Shown piece after piece: positions 27,801 through 35,553 of a stretch of DNA of 64,000 nucleotides (positions are counted from its first letter, which is position 1; each line of letters starts with the position of its first letter). A program made the position numbers and the translations under genes. Origin of the DNA: Eretmocerus hayati. Taxonomy: Eukaryota; Arthropoda; Insecta; Hymenoptera; Aphelinidae. The notes beneath the pieces were generated by a model. It was not told where the DNA came from and did no database searches. It worked only from the letters and a program-made list of their open reading frames with translations. The stretch is from the NCBI GenBank assembly GCA_029851415.1, contig CM056742.1:12379736-12443735 (forward strand), given 5' to 3'.

Positions 27801-30800
27801 TGTCACCGAATCAGTTAGAGGTTCCAGCTTATGTCACGGAATACGACATGACCGTAAGTAATTTTTTATATGAATAATTGAAATGAATCAGGGAACTGAA
27901 AAGTGTACTATTAAAGCGGCATTGAAACTTTCACCGGTCGATTTGGCCAGGATATACAATTTAAATTGAGATTTGAATAGTTAATAAATAGTAGTCTTTT
28001 AATATTTTTCACAATAATCACACATTTAAGGTATAGAAGAGAAGTAGGTCTGAGAATTTATTGTGAATTACTTTAGTTGATCATCATGAAAGTAATTATA
28101 GTATCAATGCGTTTCAAAATGAGTTTTTGAGGCATGTTAACCCACACCGGAATTTCCTATCTGGATAAAATTTTGATGTCGGTATAGATTTTTCAATTGA
28201 AACGAACAGTGATACCATATATTCCCTGATTTCCAACTGAATGTAATATGTTCGGTAAGAACGTCGCAGTATCATATTACCTTCATACTCTTCTTACCTG
28301 AGGCTTGATCTGGATATTTCCAGTTGTCTTAGCCACGGGAAGATTCTCAGTTACATTGAACTTTCATTAAAACCTTCCGATCGCTCTTCGCCCTCGAAAT
28401 CGTATAAGTTACACAATCTCGTAACTATGTTCAGACCATGGTGCTTGTATCTTACTGGCGCTATGCATTCACTATAGGGCTCTAGCTATCAATTCAGCTC
28501 AATCTATTGTATTGAAGCGGACGTAGGAAAAATTCAGAACCAAAAGCAGTATAGCCATTTTTCTCACTTTAAATGTTCATGAGTACAATTCCTAAGTGGG
28601 GTTTTCAATATTTTGTGATAAATTTCTCATCAGTGATCATGAAAATCTACATAATACTAATATCTTCCTGAGTTGGCATCAAAGGAACAGTGTCTTAGAA
28701 ATGACACTCTTGTGGTATAAACTAGAGTGATTTCACTAATTTATATAGACGTACACTTACCGTACATAATATCTGCACAAATTTGAAAAAGCTTTTTCGT
28801 TCCACAACTGCTATTTGGAATTTTGATACTAGATTCCAATTCTAAAATGTTGAGAATGAGGTTGCGATCATCAAGGTACCAAGAACGATCTGATAGAGAT
28901 TGAAACAGCGGCCCAGATACAAAAACTTTTTGAGATTCGTGCAGATATTTTGTCCGGTGAGTGGTGAGTGTACATCCCAGATTCGTTTTATTGTCATTCA
29001 TTTCGAATATATCAATGAAAGTGTCGACATCTACACTGGACTTTATATGCATATGAGCATTTCCTTAAAAAAATCTTCCTTCTGTTAGAACAAATATTTC
29101 TATGTTATCGTCATAACTCGAAAGCGATGTTGAATGGCGTTACTTGATTTGGCATCTTCGGAAGATGAGAAAAAAATCAACGAAAACCAACAACTAAGCC
29201 CTATTCTGGGGTATCTAGAAGTTTTTAGCCATTAAACATTGGTATGCTAAAATATCTTCTTTTTAAAAATTCCCCCTCAGAAGCTTACTTCTTATCAAGG
29301 AACTGTCAACAGAAATATCCTTTGAAGTTTTCACTTTTCACGAGGAAGGTACTTTCAAAAATCTTCTGCTTGATGTAGTTGGTGGCTGCAACAAAGCTTG
29401 GGGGAGAATTTGCAGCATCCTCTTTACCTGCCTCCACATCCTTTACGTTGCAGCTTTCGGCCCTTCTCTTCTTTGTAAGAGATTCAAATTTTTGTTTACT
29501 CGGCATTCCTTTGTCAGTCCATTTTGCTCCGAAACATAGTTTCCTTGATGTTTATTGGATTGAGAGATCACCCCACGTGACCCAATAAGTCTCACTAACC
29601 CACTCATCTCTCTATTTCCGTATTCGGGCACTCGAAGAGCGCGTAGTCTGCATTTTTCCACGAGGCATCGCACATTTGGCACGCGACGCTTTCCATCGAA
29701 CCTATATTATAGAGATACTTACCGGAACAACCATGGTCGCTGAAAGCCTGGGTGAACCAGAATAGTCCAGCTCTCCGTGAGTACGCCCGATTCACTACTT
29801 GAGCTGCAGGGGTATGAGCTGATAAGTCCATGCTCCGTGCCTCCGTCTACCTTCTGATGGGGGCATGGAAATTTTACCTGCCAGCACGCGGACAGGGTTT
29901 CCTCTCGTTCCTAGTCGCCATTAAATAGCTCCTCTACGTCTCATTTTAGCACTCACGGTCGTGAGCCTCTTCATAGCTCTTCATGGAGACCGACGGGAAG
30001 CATCTCCATAAGTACGCAAGCAGTGTCATGGGAGATAGTCCTGTAGCTTCTGGGACCTTTATGCCAAGCTCGGTGATTACTGTCACAAAAACGCGATTCG
30101 TGTCATTTCGTAATCCTTACGCATATCGTCCCGCCTAGTTCCATGTTCCTTAAGGTTGATGACAAACATCCCGCTACGACACGAATCTTACGACACGACG
30201 CGACGCGACACCGCCCGACACGGCACCCAATCCATTCTTGTGAACCCGACCATCGATGGATTTGATTTATTTTCACATTACCAGTCATGATTTATGAAAA
30301 TGAGTCAAATCCATCGATGGTTGAGTTTGCAGGAATAGATTTAGTGCCGTGGTGGGCGGTGTCGCATCGCGTCGTGTCGTGAGATTCATGTCGTAGCGGG
30401 TTGTCTGTCATCACCCTTATGCATGACAAGTGATCCTAGTCACACCGCTGCAACAGTAATCGCTGAGCTCGGAATAAGGTTCCTGGTGAGCCGTATCGCT
30501 ACTCGGCGATGTACTGGTCCCATCCACATGTCAATATTTGTCCCACGCGCAGTCTGGCTCCACAAGGTGATGACAGATAACCCGCCACGATGCGATTCTC
30601 ATGCCATTTCACGACACGACACATAATTCATTTTGGTGAACCCAACTATCGATGGATTGGATTCATTTTCACAACCCATGACTGGTTCTATCAAATCCAT
30701 CGATGGTTGGCTTCATCGGAATAAATTACGTGTCGTGTCGGGAGGTGTCGTGTCGTGAAATGGCATGAAAATCGCGTCGTGGCGGGTTGTCTGTCATCAC

Positions 30801-31887
30801 CCATATGATGCACCACGAAGGAGCTCACGGTTTTAAAGCAATGCGGTCGCTGTGCACGCTGAACTTTGTTCACAAAAAGTCTCAAAATCTTCCCTAATTT
30901 GAGCTGAATGACTAGTTATCCAGGCTTTATTATCCATCTGACTTGACCTGGATAAGGCATCAATGATGGCTAAATGATAACTCATGATTTAGCCCGAATT
31001 GCAAAAAATGTTGAGAATTTTGTGAACAAAAATGTGCCTGTTTCATTTGTTAGGAAGTACCGGCGGAAAAGTTATCCTCGTTTATCTCTAAAAATCTTGC
31101 GATTGGTGAAAAATCATGACCGCAATTCAGATGATAATAATTGGTAGACAACTCGTCTCAAACATCATATCGCCAAAATTTTGAGTTACATGTAAATGAA
31201 ATATGATTTCCGGGTTGCACGGCTTTATACCGTCGCAAGACATCAGATGCATCGAGCGAGTACTCATGTACCTTCCAGTACAAGAGTCCAATAATGCCTT
31301 GAAAACTGTGTAGTAGACATGCGATCAAAATTTTCTGATGTAGAACAAAATTTAAACAATCCCGCAACCGGAGCTCTTAGAAAATAGTAGTGCCTGGAAG
31401 ATTTAGGTGGTGGTTTTCAATTGTAGACATTTAATCACCCGAATTCTGACCATAAAGTTTGAGAAAAGTTTGTAGTATCATAGGTGGTGAACAGATTATG
31501 GGCACGGGTTAGAATGGTATCTCGTAGCTGAAGAAATGTAAAAAAATCGTGGCTTTGACTGTTCCCCCACGAGATCAAAATTCTATAAAGTGGGTGGGGC
31601 TTTCGAGAGTTACAAACGTGAACCTACTAGAGAATAATAATGCCAAGCAGATTTGAATACTGCTTTTGAGTTGTGAACATTCTCTCAACCAAAATCTGAA
31701 TACGAAGTCAAACAAGAAGAATTTTTTAGGCGCCAAGTACTGTTTTATGCCTTATCAATCGAATATGATGATGATGATGATTAGACACCTCGATATGGAA
31801 GAAACTAAAAAAATCAATTGATATATTTTTCAGATCAACGGTCTGAGGTACTACCAGCCAGATCAATATTCGCAAGCGTCCACGTAA
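673..31887 (+). CDS. GDAP2: GDAP2 (macro and CRAL-TRIO domain protein), 3' six exons
   Basis: Ganglioside-induced differentiation-associated protein 2 homologue, 5' part missing. Exons are 673-841, 21852-22005, 26790-26929, 27051-27105, 27710-27853 and 31834-31887. All have GT-AG borders and matching phases, and together give 237 residues and a stop. Recognisable stretches are HAFTQMQGDLDRQR in the linker, GIGCLYQSGVDRQGRPVVVF opening the CRAL-TRIO/SEC14-like lipid-binding fold, DYVIIYFHT, FYIVHPTFWTK, and VPAYVTEYD near the C-terminus. Family members carry an N-terminal macro domain (ADP-ribose binding) followed by CRAL-TRIO; only the second is here, so the macro exons must lie upstream. The first visible intron is 21 kb, against 0.1-4.8 kb for the others. 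The protein's biochemical role is poorly known. Identity is firm; the ends of the transcript are not. Confidence 0.9.
842..3254. other. Start of GDAP2 21-kb intron, no feature seen
   Basis: AT-rich intronic sequence with only short spurious ORFs. No repeat pair, RNA gene or splice-bounded coding exon was recognised. Confidence 0.5.
3255..4640. mobile_element. Long foldback element, arms about 620 bp
   Basis: The two halves are diverged inverted copies. The left end GAGTGGTTCCGCACG (3270) pairs with the right end CGCGGAATTACTC (4611-4623). ACCACAAATTGCAGAGATGTCTCAGAT pairs with the stretch at about 4579-4605, and GGGTCCTGCACC...TTTTATTGATATTTTCAGCCTCTT (3719-3765) pairs with AAGAGGCTGAAAATATCAATAAA (4131-4153). 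CTGCGCATGCGCAG and CTGCGCGTGCGCAG lie near the centre. No transposase is encoded. A second copy of the right arm lies at about 37075-38830. The exact ends and target duplication are unclear. Confidence 0.6.
4964..5293. mobile_element. Palindromic 330-bp MITE, copy 1 (TSD TTA)
   Basis: Starts CAAGGGGAGTCCGGAGTCTCC and ends with the inverse GGAGACTCCGGACTCTCCTTG; 3-bp direct repeats TTA (4961-4963 and 5294-5296) flank it. The whole element is close to a perfect inverted repeat with the centre near 5130 (GATATATATAGATATAC). Further copies are at 8536-8859, 52990-53321 and 58078-58406. It is non-coding and probably mobilised in trans by an unseen transposase. Confidence 0.82.
5297..7414. other. 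GDAP2 intron stretch, low complexity only
   Basis: AT-rich intronic DNA. The only visible landmark is a short CT run near 6607-6624. Overlapping short ORFs at 6008-6209 and 7050-7362 lack recognisable domains. Confidence 0.45.
7415..7578. repeat. Nearly perfect 164-bp hairpin
   Basis: AAATGATATTATATTCGTG at 7415 is repeated in exact inverse to 7578. About 60 bp of each arm match without error, followed by about 15 bp with three mismatches (CAAATT against CGAGTT, CGATT against CGGTT) and a loop of roughly ten bases. It lies in a GDAP2 intron and would be transcribed as a stem-loop. No clear target duplication flanks it. It could be a tiny MITE, a recent inverted duplication, or a small-RNA precursor; the sequence alone does not decide. 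Confidence 0.85.
7579..8259. other. GDAP2 intron stretch, nothing recognised
   Basis: AT-rich with a T run at about 8150-8166. No repeat pair or exon was recognised. Confidence 0.4.
8260..8329. repeat. Partial copy of GC-rich hairpin module
   Basis: CACCCTCGCCTGCGGTTCGGGCC with flanks GCTTTCTCGTG and GAAACC aligns over about 70 bp with 13997-14065. The core can pair with itself (CCCTCGCC..GGTTCGGG). An (AT)n run lies downstream at about 8363-8385. Confidence 0.55.
8536..8859. mobile_element. Palindromic 330-bp MITE, copy 2 (TSD TCA)
   Basis: Begins CAAGGGGAGGAACAGG and ends CACCGCCTTG, flanked by TCA at 8533-8535 and 8860-8862. It shares the internal phrases TTTTTTTCACGTTCTTGTAC..ACCTAGAA, CTCCATCAAATTGA and the central GTATAGATATACTAGCAATG with the other copies. 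It is the most diverged of the four, with many mismatches between its arms. Confidence 0.75.
8863..9503. other. GDAP2 intron stretch with C run
   Basis: A homopolymer of about eleven C lies at 9076-9086. Otherwise AT-rich and unremarkable. Confidence 0.4.
9508..10278. mobile_element. Non-autonomous transposon with GGTAACTGTG ends
   Basis: GGTAACTGTGCCTAATTTGC at 9508 matches the inverse of GCAATTTAGGCACAGTAACC ending at 10278 with two mismatches. Flanks are TTAA on the left (9504-9507) and TTAT on the right (10279-10282), suggesting a decayed TTAA duplication as in piggyBac-like elements. Phrases like ATGAGCTAAAGT recur inside. No transposase is visible in the internal ORFs (9461-9844, 9982-10200). 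Confidence 0.6.
10283..10850. other. GDAP2 intron stretch before internal promoter
   Basis: Contains a C run joined to GCC/GCT repeats (about 10561-10592). No exon or transposon end was recognised. Confidence 0.4.
10854..10864 (+). promoter_or_regulatory. AGATGGCGCTG motif, CTCF-like
   Basis: The 11-mer resembles the insect CTCF binding core (AGRTGGCGC). It lies about 130 bp upstream of the proposed internal start site. A single match of this length may be chance. Confidence 0.25.
10961..10996 (+). promoter_or_regulatory. Core promoter: TATA-like box plus arthropod initiator
   Basis: TATAATC at 10961-10967 is followed by TCAGTC at 10991-10996, a match to the arthropod initiator TCAKTY. The distance from the box to the initiator A (10993) is 32 bp, the usual spacing. 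The surroundings (10920-11030) are richer in GC, with GCGCGCG. Transcription to the right would yield a leader of about 300 nt before the exon at 11297. A second TATATAAA at 11076 sits too close to the next TCAGTT to pair with it. Confidence 0.45.
11297..11349 (+). CDS. Candidate alternative first coding exon of GDAP2
   Basis: ATG at 11297 is the first in frame after TAG at 11282-11284; a second ATG in good context (GACATGG) is at 11312. The exon encodes MVMIDMADDVVVDSDEDR, ending in CG before donor-like GTTTGT at 11350. That leaves two bases of an Arg codon, which the G opening the GDAP2 exon at 21852 would complete, exactly as the exon at 673-841 does. The product would lack the macro domain. 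Support is phase, acidic composition and the upstream promoter; the donor is weak (GTTTGT). A separate strong GTAAGT at 11119 could end a non-coding exon instead. Confidence 0.4.
11350..13014. other. GDAP2 intron stretch, nothing recognised
   Basis: Long AT-rich stretch without repeats, RNA genes or splice-bounded exons that I can support. Confidence 0.4.
13015..13892. mobile_element. Old diverged copy of the Tc1-like foldback
   Basis: ATACTGTCGATAAAAAATTT at the left corresponds to CACTACCGATCAAAAGTTT of the element at 25110. Shared internal phrases include GATTTTTGAGAGGATTTCCTG, CGTTCTTGAACGTCTCCCTACGTGACAC, GACATTTTCTCTGAGG and CTTAAAGTACGTAAAAAGACC. The right end has decayed and abuts the hairpin module at 13886. 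It contains no coding sequence. Confidence 0.6.
13886..14065. repeat. GC-rich double hairpin module
   Basis: TTTTTCGATCGACTG (13886) pairs with CAGTCGATCGAAAAA (to 13964). A second part, 13997-14065, has the self-pairing core CCCTCGCCAGGGCTCGGGCC. The left part resembles 27478-27590 (CGAAAAACACAGTTCGATACCCGGGTGT) and the right part resembles 8260-8329, so this may be the fullest copy of a dispersed short repeat. Confidence 0.55.
14066..18698. other. GDAP2 intron stretch with simple repeats only
   Basis: Contains a CA/CCCTC-rich run (about 14322-14355), a run of about 18 G (about 16543-16562) and short ORFs (14440-14631, 16383-16708, 16798-17251) with no recognisable domain. No transposon ends were found here. 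Confidence 0.4.
18701..19531. mobile_element. CCGTCAAATTGGG transposon, TA target site
   Basis: CCGTCAAATTGGGTAATTTT at 18701 and its inverse ending CAATTTGACGG at 19531 are flanked by TA (18699-18700 and 19532-19533). The TA duplication suits the Tc1/mariner group. Internal phrases 'GGTACAGTGGGTGCAAC' and 'GTACCAAAGTTGCCCGGTC' echo the ends. At 831 bp without a transposase ORF it is non-autonomous. Confidence 0.72.
19534..20763. other. GDAP2 intron stretch, nothing recognised
   Basis: The ORFs at 19927-20157 (-) and 20419-20601 (+) have no recognisable domains. No repeat pair was found. Confidence 0.4.
20767..21548. mobile_element. GGGGCCGTC transposon, TTA target site
   Basis: GGGGCCGTCAATAAACTACG at 20767 matches the inverse of the right end (CGTAGTTTATAGACGGCCCC, to 21548). 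TTA lies at both flanks (20764-20766 and 21549-21551). Long C runs (about 20821-20835, 21454-21470) sit just inside both ends in the sense TTTTTGACCC[C]n and CCCCCC..CCGTAGC. No transposase ORF is visible. Confidence 0.72.
21852..22005 (+). CDS. GDAP2: GDAP2 exon, start of CRAL-TRIO region
   Basis: Acceptor TGTTTCAG ends at 21851 and donor GTAAGA starts at 22006. Encodes YERLLRRAKMEDLSEVSGIG and on to LNLDK, ending in phase 0. Confidence 0.92.
22205..22585. mobile_element. TTAA-flanked 381-bp MITE with internal tandem duplication
   Basis: GGACATGTGAAAGTC (22205) pairs imperfectly with GACTTTGACATCCCC (to 22585), and TTAA flanks both sides (22201-22204 and 22586-22589). The inside consists of two diverged direct units: ACACTCCAAATC at 22231 and 22394, AAGTGCTTCCAAGAAGCCCT in both, and CTTTTGAAGAT.ACAATTGAA in both. 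The length is almost the same as the TTAA element at 42004 (378 bp), whose ends also read GGGGATGTC. Confidence 0.6.
22590..25107. other. GDAP2 intron stretch, minor repeats only
   Basis: CAAATCACTTGGTATA occurs twice, near 23511 and 23586. GCTTGCAAGCTTGCAAGCTTG lies near 24836. Nothing coding was supported. Confidence 0.4.
25110..26034. mobile_element. Tc1-like foldback element, 925 bp
   Basis: CACTACCGATCAAAAGTTTG (25110) matches the inverse of the right end CTTTTGACCGGTAGTG (to 26034); TA flanks both sides (25108-25109 and 26035-26036). The terminus resembles the widespread Tc1-family end CACTACCGGTCAAAAGTTT. The inverted arms run for about 460 bp each and meet near 25570; phrases such as GACACTTTCTCTGAGG and AGTGTCACAGCTCGGACTAGAAGTGGCGTAGAG appear in both orientations. 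No transposase remains. The ORFs inside are mirror by-products of the arms. Confidence 0.8.
26037..26789. other. GDAP2 intron stretch, nothing recognised
   Basis: The ORFs at 26142-26405 and 26480-26689 have no recognisable domain or splice context. Confidence 0.4.
26790..26929 (+). CDS. GDAP2: GDAP2 exon, CRAL-TRIO core
   Basis: Acceptor TTGTTTCAG ends at 26789 and donor GTAAGT starts at 26930. Encodes ALLYLILLMDPIVKKDYVII and YFHTMTVNNNYPSL, ending two bases into a Lys codon. Confidence 0.92.
27051..27105 (+). CDS. GDAP2: GDAP2 exon, FYIVHPTFWTK
   Basis: A 55-bp exon with acceptor ATTTCACAG ending at 27050 and donor GTAAAA at 27106. The HPT-F motif is typical of CRAL-TRIO_2 domains. Confidence 0.9.
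27478..27590. repeat. Second copy of the GC-rich hairpin module (left part)
   Basis: CTTTTCCGCACTG..CTCGCACAGTTTGTCGAAAAACACAGTTCGATACCCGGGTGT aligns with 13910-13988. It lies in the 604-bp intron 27106-27709, in which nothing else was recognised. Confidence 0.5.
27710..27853 (+). CDS. GDAP2: GDAP2 exon, CRAL-TRIO C-terminal part
   Basis: Acceptor GCATTATAG ends at 27709 and donor GTAAGT starts at 27854. Encodes MMTWWFTTFMAPAIKQKVHS through EVPAYVTEYDMT, in phase 0 at both ends. Confidence 0.92.
27854..29590. other. GDAP2 last intron, first part
   Basis: No repeat pair or exon recognised. The ORFs at 28741-29052 (-) and 29306-29506 (-) are unassigned. Confidence 0.4.
29604..29831 (-). pseudogene. 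R1-like non-LTR retrotransposon C-terminal remnant
   Basis: The - strand encodes FWFTQAFSDHGCSGKYLYNI followed by ACQMC and, 11 residues on, YALFEC. This matches the zinc-binding tail of R1-clade ORF2 proteins (TQ-hxGCF-YL ... CxxC ... HxLFxC), with Tyr in place of the usual His. Fragments upstream on the same strand (to about 30100) may be further remains. It is interrupted and short, so a fossil. Confidence 0.55.
30154..30415. mobile_element. CGACA-rich palindromic MITE, copy 1
   Basis: GGTTGATGACAAACATCCCG pairs with CGGGTTGTCTGTCATCACC. Inside the ends are (CGACA)n-like arms and then a second nested inverted pair, CATCGATGGATTTGA / TCAAATCCATCGATG. Sequence just outside (about 30045-30082 against 30448-30492) is also inversely related, so the insertion may sit in, or be part of, a larger palindrome. 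Confidence 0.6.
30566..30801. mobile_element. CGACA-rich palindromic MITE, copy 2
   Basis: GGTGATGACAGATAACCCGC pairs with GCGGGTTGTCTGTCATCACC. It has the same build as the copy 150 bp to the left: GTCGTGTCG repeats, then ATCGATGGATT / AATCCATCGAT around a centre near 30680. Confidence 0.65.
30802..31833. other. GDAP2 last intron, end, with diverged direct repeat
   Basis: About 90 bp starting AATAGTAGTGCCTGGAAGATTT (31382) returns in diverged form at about 31632 (GAATAATAATGCCAAGCAGATTT); both continue with GTTGTGAACATT-like and CATTTAATCAC-like phrases. Nothing coding was seen. Confidence 0.4.
31834..31887 (+). CDS. GDAP2: GDAP2 last coding exon
   Basis: Acceptor TATTTTTCAG ends at 31833. 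Encodes INGLRYYQPDQYSQAST and stop TAA (31885-31887). Family members end similarly with NG.YY and a short Pro/Ser-rich tail. Confidence 0.85.
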   Translation: MNGLRYYQPDQYSQAST

Positions 31888-33123
31888 CTACCGGCCGCAA
31901 TCCTCGTCTAGGGTGAACAAATTCAGCCCTTCGTCGTCTCCAAATCTGATTTCATCCCAGTCAGCTTTAACATCAATCAGAATTTGAATAAATCAGTTCA
32001 ACGACGAATAATAAGACGAGGATGCAAATGTCGACCACAAACTTTAATAAACTATAATACTAGCACCAACTTATTTGGGCATCATCGGCTCACCGCTACA
32101 TCAGACATAACGAGGAATCGGCTAACAAGTGCCAAAATTTCGACATCACCATCGCAAGAACAAACCGAATCCTATATCTAATGAATCAGAAGAAATTACG
32201 ACAAGAAAATCTACGATGGTAAAAAAAACTACTGTTATTACCTACTTAGCCGAGGATGAAAGGAGTCGAAAAAAAAACTGCCATCTGTGGTCGCAAAAGA
32301 CGCTTTTGATCCGACGAATCAGAGACAGACTGCCTTTTGATAGGACGTCAGAATCTTGAAAAAAATATATATATATATACTTATGTATGTACGAGTGGCC
32401 AATATCATACAAGACCTCATTAACTTCCGCGATCTTGCTCTACCTCTATAATATCTTCACTTCATCTTGTAACGCGGAATCAAGCCTATCGTCGCTCAAT
32501 ATCTATGTATATTGTCTCGTTTCGTCTGTCCCTTATAGCTGTGAGCCTCGGAATGAAACATTTTTTCAAACCTCCATTCGGAATGGAGGAATATCTCGAA
32601 GTTGACTTATTGTATAAATACTACTGTTATTATATAGAGATATAATTTTCGATGAAAAAGGTAGATAACGGTGTATTTGATGGATGAATGTAATTTTAAA
32701 AATCTTCAAGATTAGAAAAAAAAGAGAGGGATCTTTCTCGTAATGAGTTGCATTAACTGTTGTTCTGTTTGAAAAAGTGGCCTAGATGAAAAATCTATTT
32801 CTTCGATCGTATGACGTTTTATCTGATTGTTGGAAAGCGTGAGTTAGAAAGATATATCAATACATGTTTGATTTACGTAACTTATTATTACATTCACGGC
32901 TTAAAAATGACATGCTCTAACAAAACCGTCAGGCTGTTGAATCTTACTGTTAAAATCTAACAATGTGGATAATTCACAAATCAATCGTTACGATTGTTGG
33001 AAAAATAATATCTAACTCACTAGACGCGATACGTCTGGTACACGACAGTTCAACTGTCGTGGATTGAAAAACAAAAGACTTTGTGATCAAAAAGAGGATG
33101 TCGAATCGTACACATATACACAC

Positions 33124-33154
<31 letters not shown>

Positions 33155-34930
33155 CATTGTAAAATACAAAAAACATTCTCGAGTCCGTACTTTTTTTTTA
33201 AACGTATGAAAATATTCATTGATCGTCTAAAATTTCAGCGCTAGTCAAACATAACTGTTGGTCGTTCAACATCACAATTATTTCTTTCCAATGGGTCTCA
33301 TGAATGATCAAAAGAATCATGTCTAAATATGTATTTCAGTAACTCATAAATGTTCACTCAATTCCTGGTTATAAAATTTCAAGACATCTTTGTATAAATA
33401 CACATTATAGCACTCTCGATCAAAGAAATGGGTATACAAATGATGATCCTATTTAATACCATGTCCGTTATAACGTCATGGAACTTGCATTAGAAAAAAA
33501 AACGAATTTCACAGAAAAGAGCGAACAAAATTCGAATCCCATGACATTGTTCCTCTATAATATTCTAAATTAGAGGAGTAACCCGGTATTATTTTCATTT
33601 CGAGTTATTTAGAAGTCACTTGGTATCTCTTAAGGTGAATAATTCTTTTTATTTTATAAAAAAATATTCAATAAAATTAGGGAAAAAAAAAGTTTACTTT
33701 GATATGCCACGTCAGAAGAGGTGTTCGCATTTGTATAGCTCAGGTATACGAAAGAAATTACATTTATCCATGTATAAAGTGAGTTTCTCTTTTTTTTTTT
33801 ATTCTTATAAACAAGGGATAAGTTCTTTATCAGCATTTTACTTAAGAAAGAAAATTATATCGGTAAGATAGGAATCTGTGATGCCGATATTTGCATTTCA
33901 CCGTCTTAAATTTTCTGTTCATCTAATAGAAAAAAAGAAAGAGTAAATCAGCGTTGTACGTAACATTAGAATTCAGAAGAAAAAAACAATCAACGCACCG
34001 TAGAAAACTAAGATATTAGGAAGAATATATTATATTCAAGAATATGTGGAATATTAATATAATAGATACCGATACTGACAATGACTAAAATCATAATATA
34101 AAAGAAAACAGATATTAGAAGGCAGCCAGCCCTATTTTTTTCAAACAAGTGAAACTCTCTAAATTTGCCTAAGAGAAGCGAGTGAACATAAAATATGATC
34201 ATGTGCGTGAAATTAATATGTAGGTGCCATGATCGACTTAAATATTTTTCAGTGAGTGAAATGCTAGTTATACGCGTTAGTTGTATAGGAATTAAGAATA
34301 TTCAACCAAGAGGTATGTGGGTGCACCTAATTTTGAAAAAAATTTGAAAATTTGCCGTAGTTGCAGAAGCGTATAACGAATATCAATTACATTTTTACGT
34401 AGCAATAGAATTTGAAATAGTAACTAATTGTGGAGAAAAAAAAATTTGAAGCCTGAACTAAACATCTAAAATCCAATGAGAGGCGCGCAATCATATCAAT
34501 AATGTTGGAATGAGTATGGAAAAAAAAGTGAAACAGAGTATGAAATCAAAGGTGAGGAGATCCTCGAATAAATCTTTCATTGAAATCACAATTTTTCACT
34601 TTTTGACTTGTTAAATGATGCACTGATGATATTTAAAACGCCAATTCATTGTTAATGTTATACTAAATAAGTAAAATCAATTGATTCTTAATGGTAAAAA
34701 TCTTGAAACTTCGGATAGTATATTCGCATAAAATATGAAAAATATTGGAAATTGTACTCATGTTATCAGTTGAACTTTGAAAATTATTACAAGTTGAAAA
34801 TTAATTTGTTAATTGTATATCGATCTACCATATTTCCAAGTGTACGTGTCACAAAATGGAAGATCAACAATTTGTGCTATACACTCCTGTTATCTGTAAA
34901 AAAAAAAAAATAAAGACAAATTTTGTGTGA
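31888..34930 (+). other. GDAP2: Probable GDAP2 3' untranslated region
   Basis: No ORF with recognisable domains follows the stop. AATAAA occurs at 33670-33675 and 34909-34914; the second is after a long A run. A (CA)n stretch lies at about 33118-33150. The true cleavage site cannot be set from sequence alone. Confidence 0.35.
34909..34914 (+). terminator. GDAP2: Candidate poly(A) signal of GDAP2
   Basis: AATAAA about 3 kb after the stop codon, one of several candidates; 33670-33675 is the main alternative. Confidence 0.3.
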
Positions 34931-35520
34931 GTAACCTAAAACGGCGTAATAAAGTTCACAAATATCTATATTTAAAAATCGAATGTAAGAAAGAAAACTT
35001 GAAAAATAACAAATCTATACTCAAATTCAACTTGGCATAGAGCAGTGAAAAGAAAAAAATGGCTTGATTATCTATATTTCACGTCAATGAAAAATGAAAT
35101 ATATATATACACGTGTTACAAAAAAAAAAGAATTATGATATAATGGAGTCTATTATCATCGTCGTTGCGTATACAGAGTATAGATGCGCAGAGATAAAAT
35201 GAAAAGTGTCTGATAATAATGATACCAAGAGTGATGAAAGCCTGCGAAGAGTACGGGGAAAAAAATAATGAAGAGATAATTTTTCTCGTTCTGATCTGCT
35301 TGTATAATTTTATTTTCTTATTGTGAAAAAAAAACCTAATCGATTGTTGTTATTGTATTAAAATTATCTATACCGAAAAATTATAGATGGTGTGAACCGG
35401 AATAATATTTTACTATGTGAGACTTTGCTATTCCTATAGAGAATATCAAATTAGAATGTATTTTCAGTAAAAGCGAGTTAACTGTTCGCGAGCTTTGTGC
35501 TGAAGTCTCAATGAATGTTC

Positions 35521-35553
<33 letters not shown>

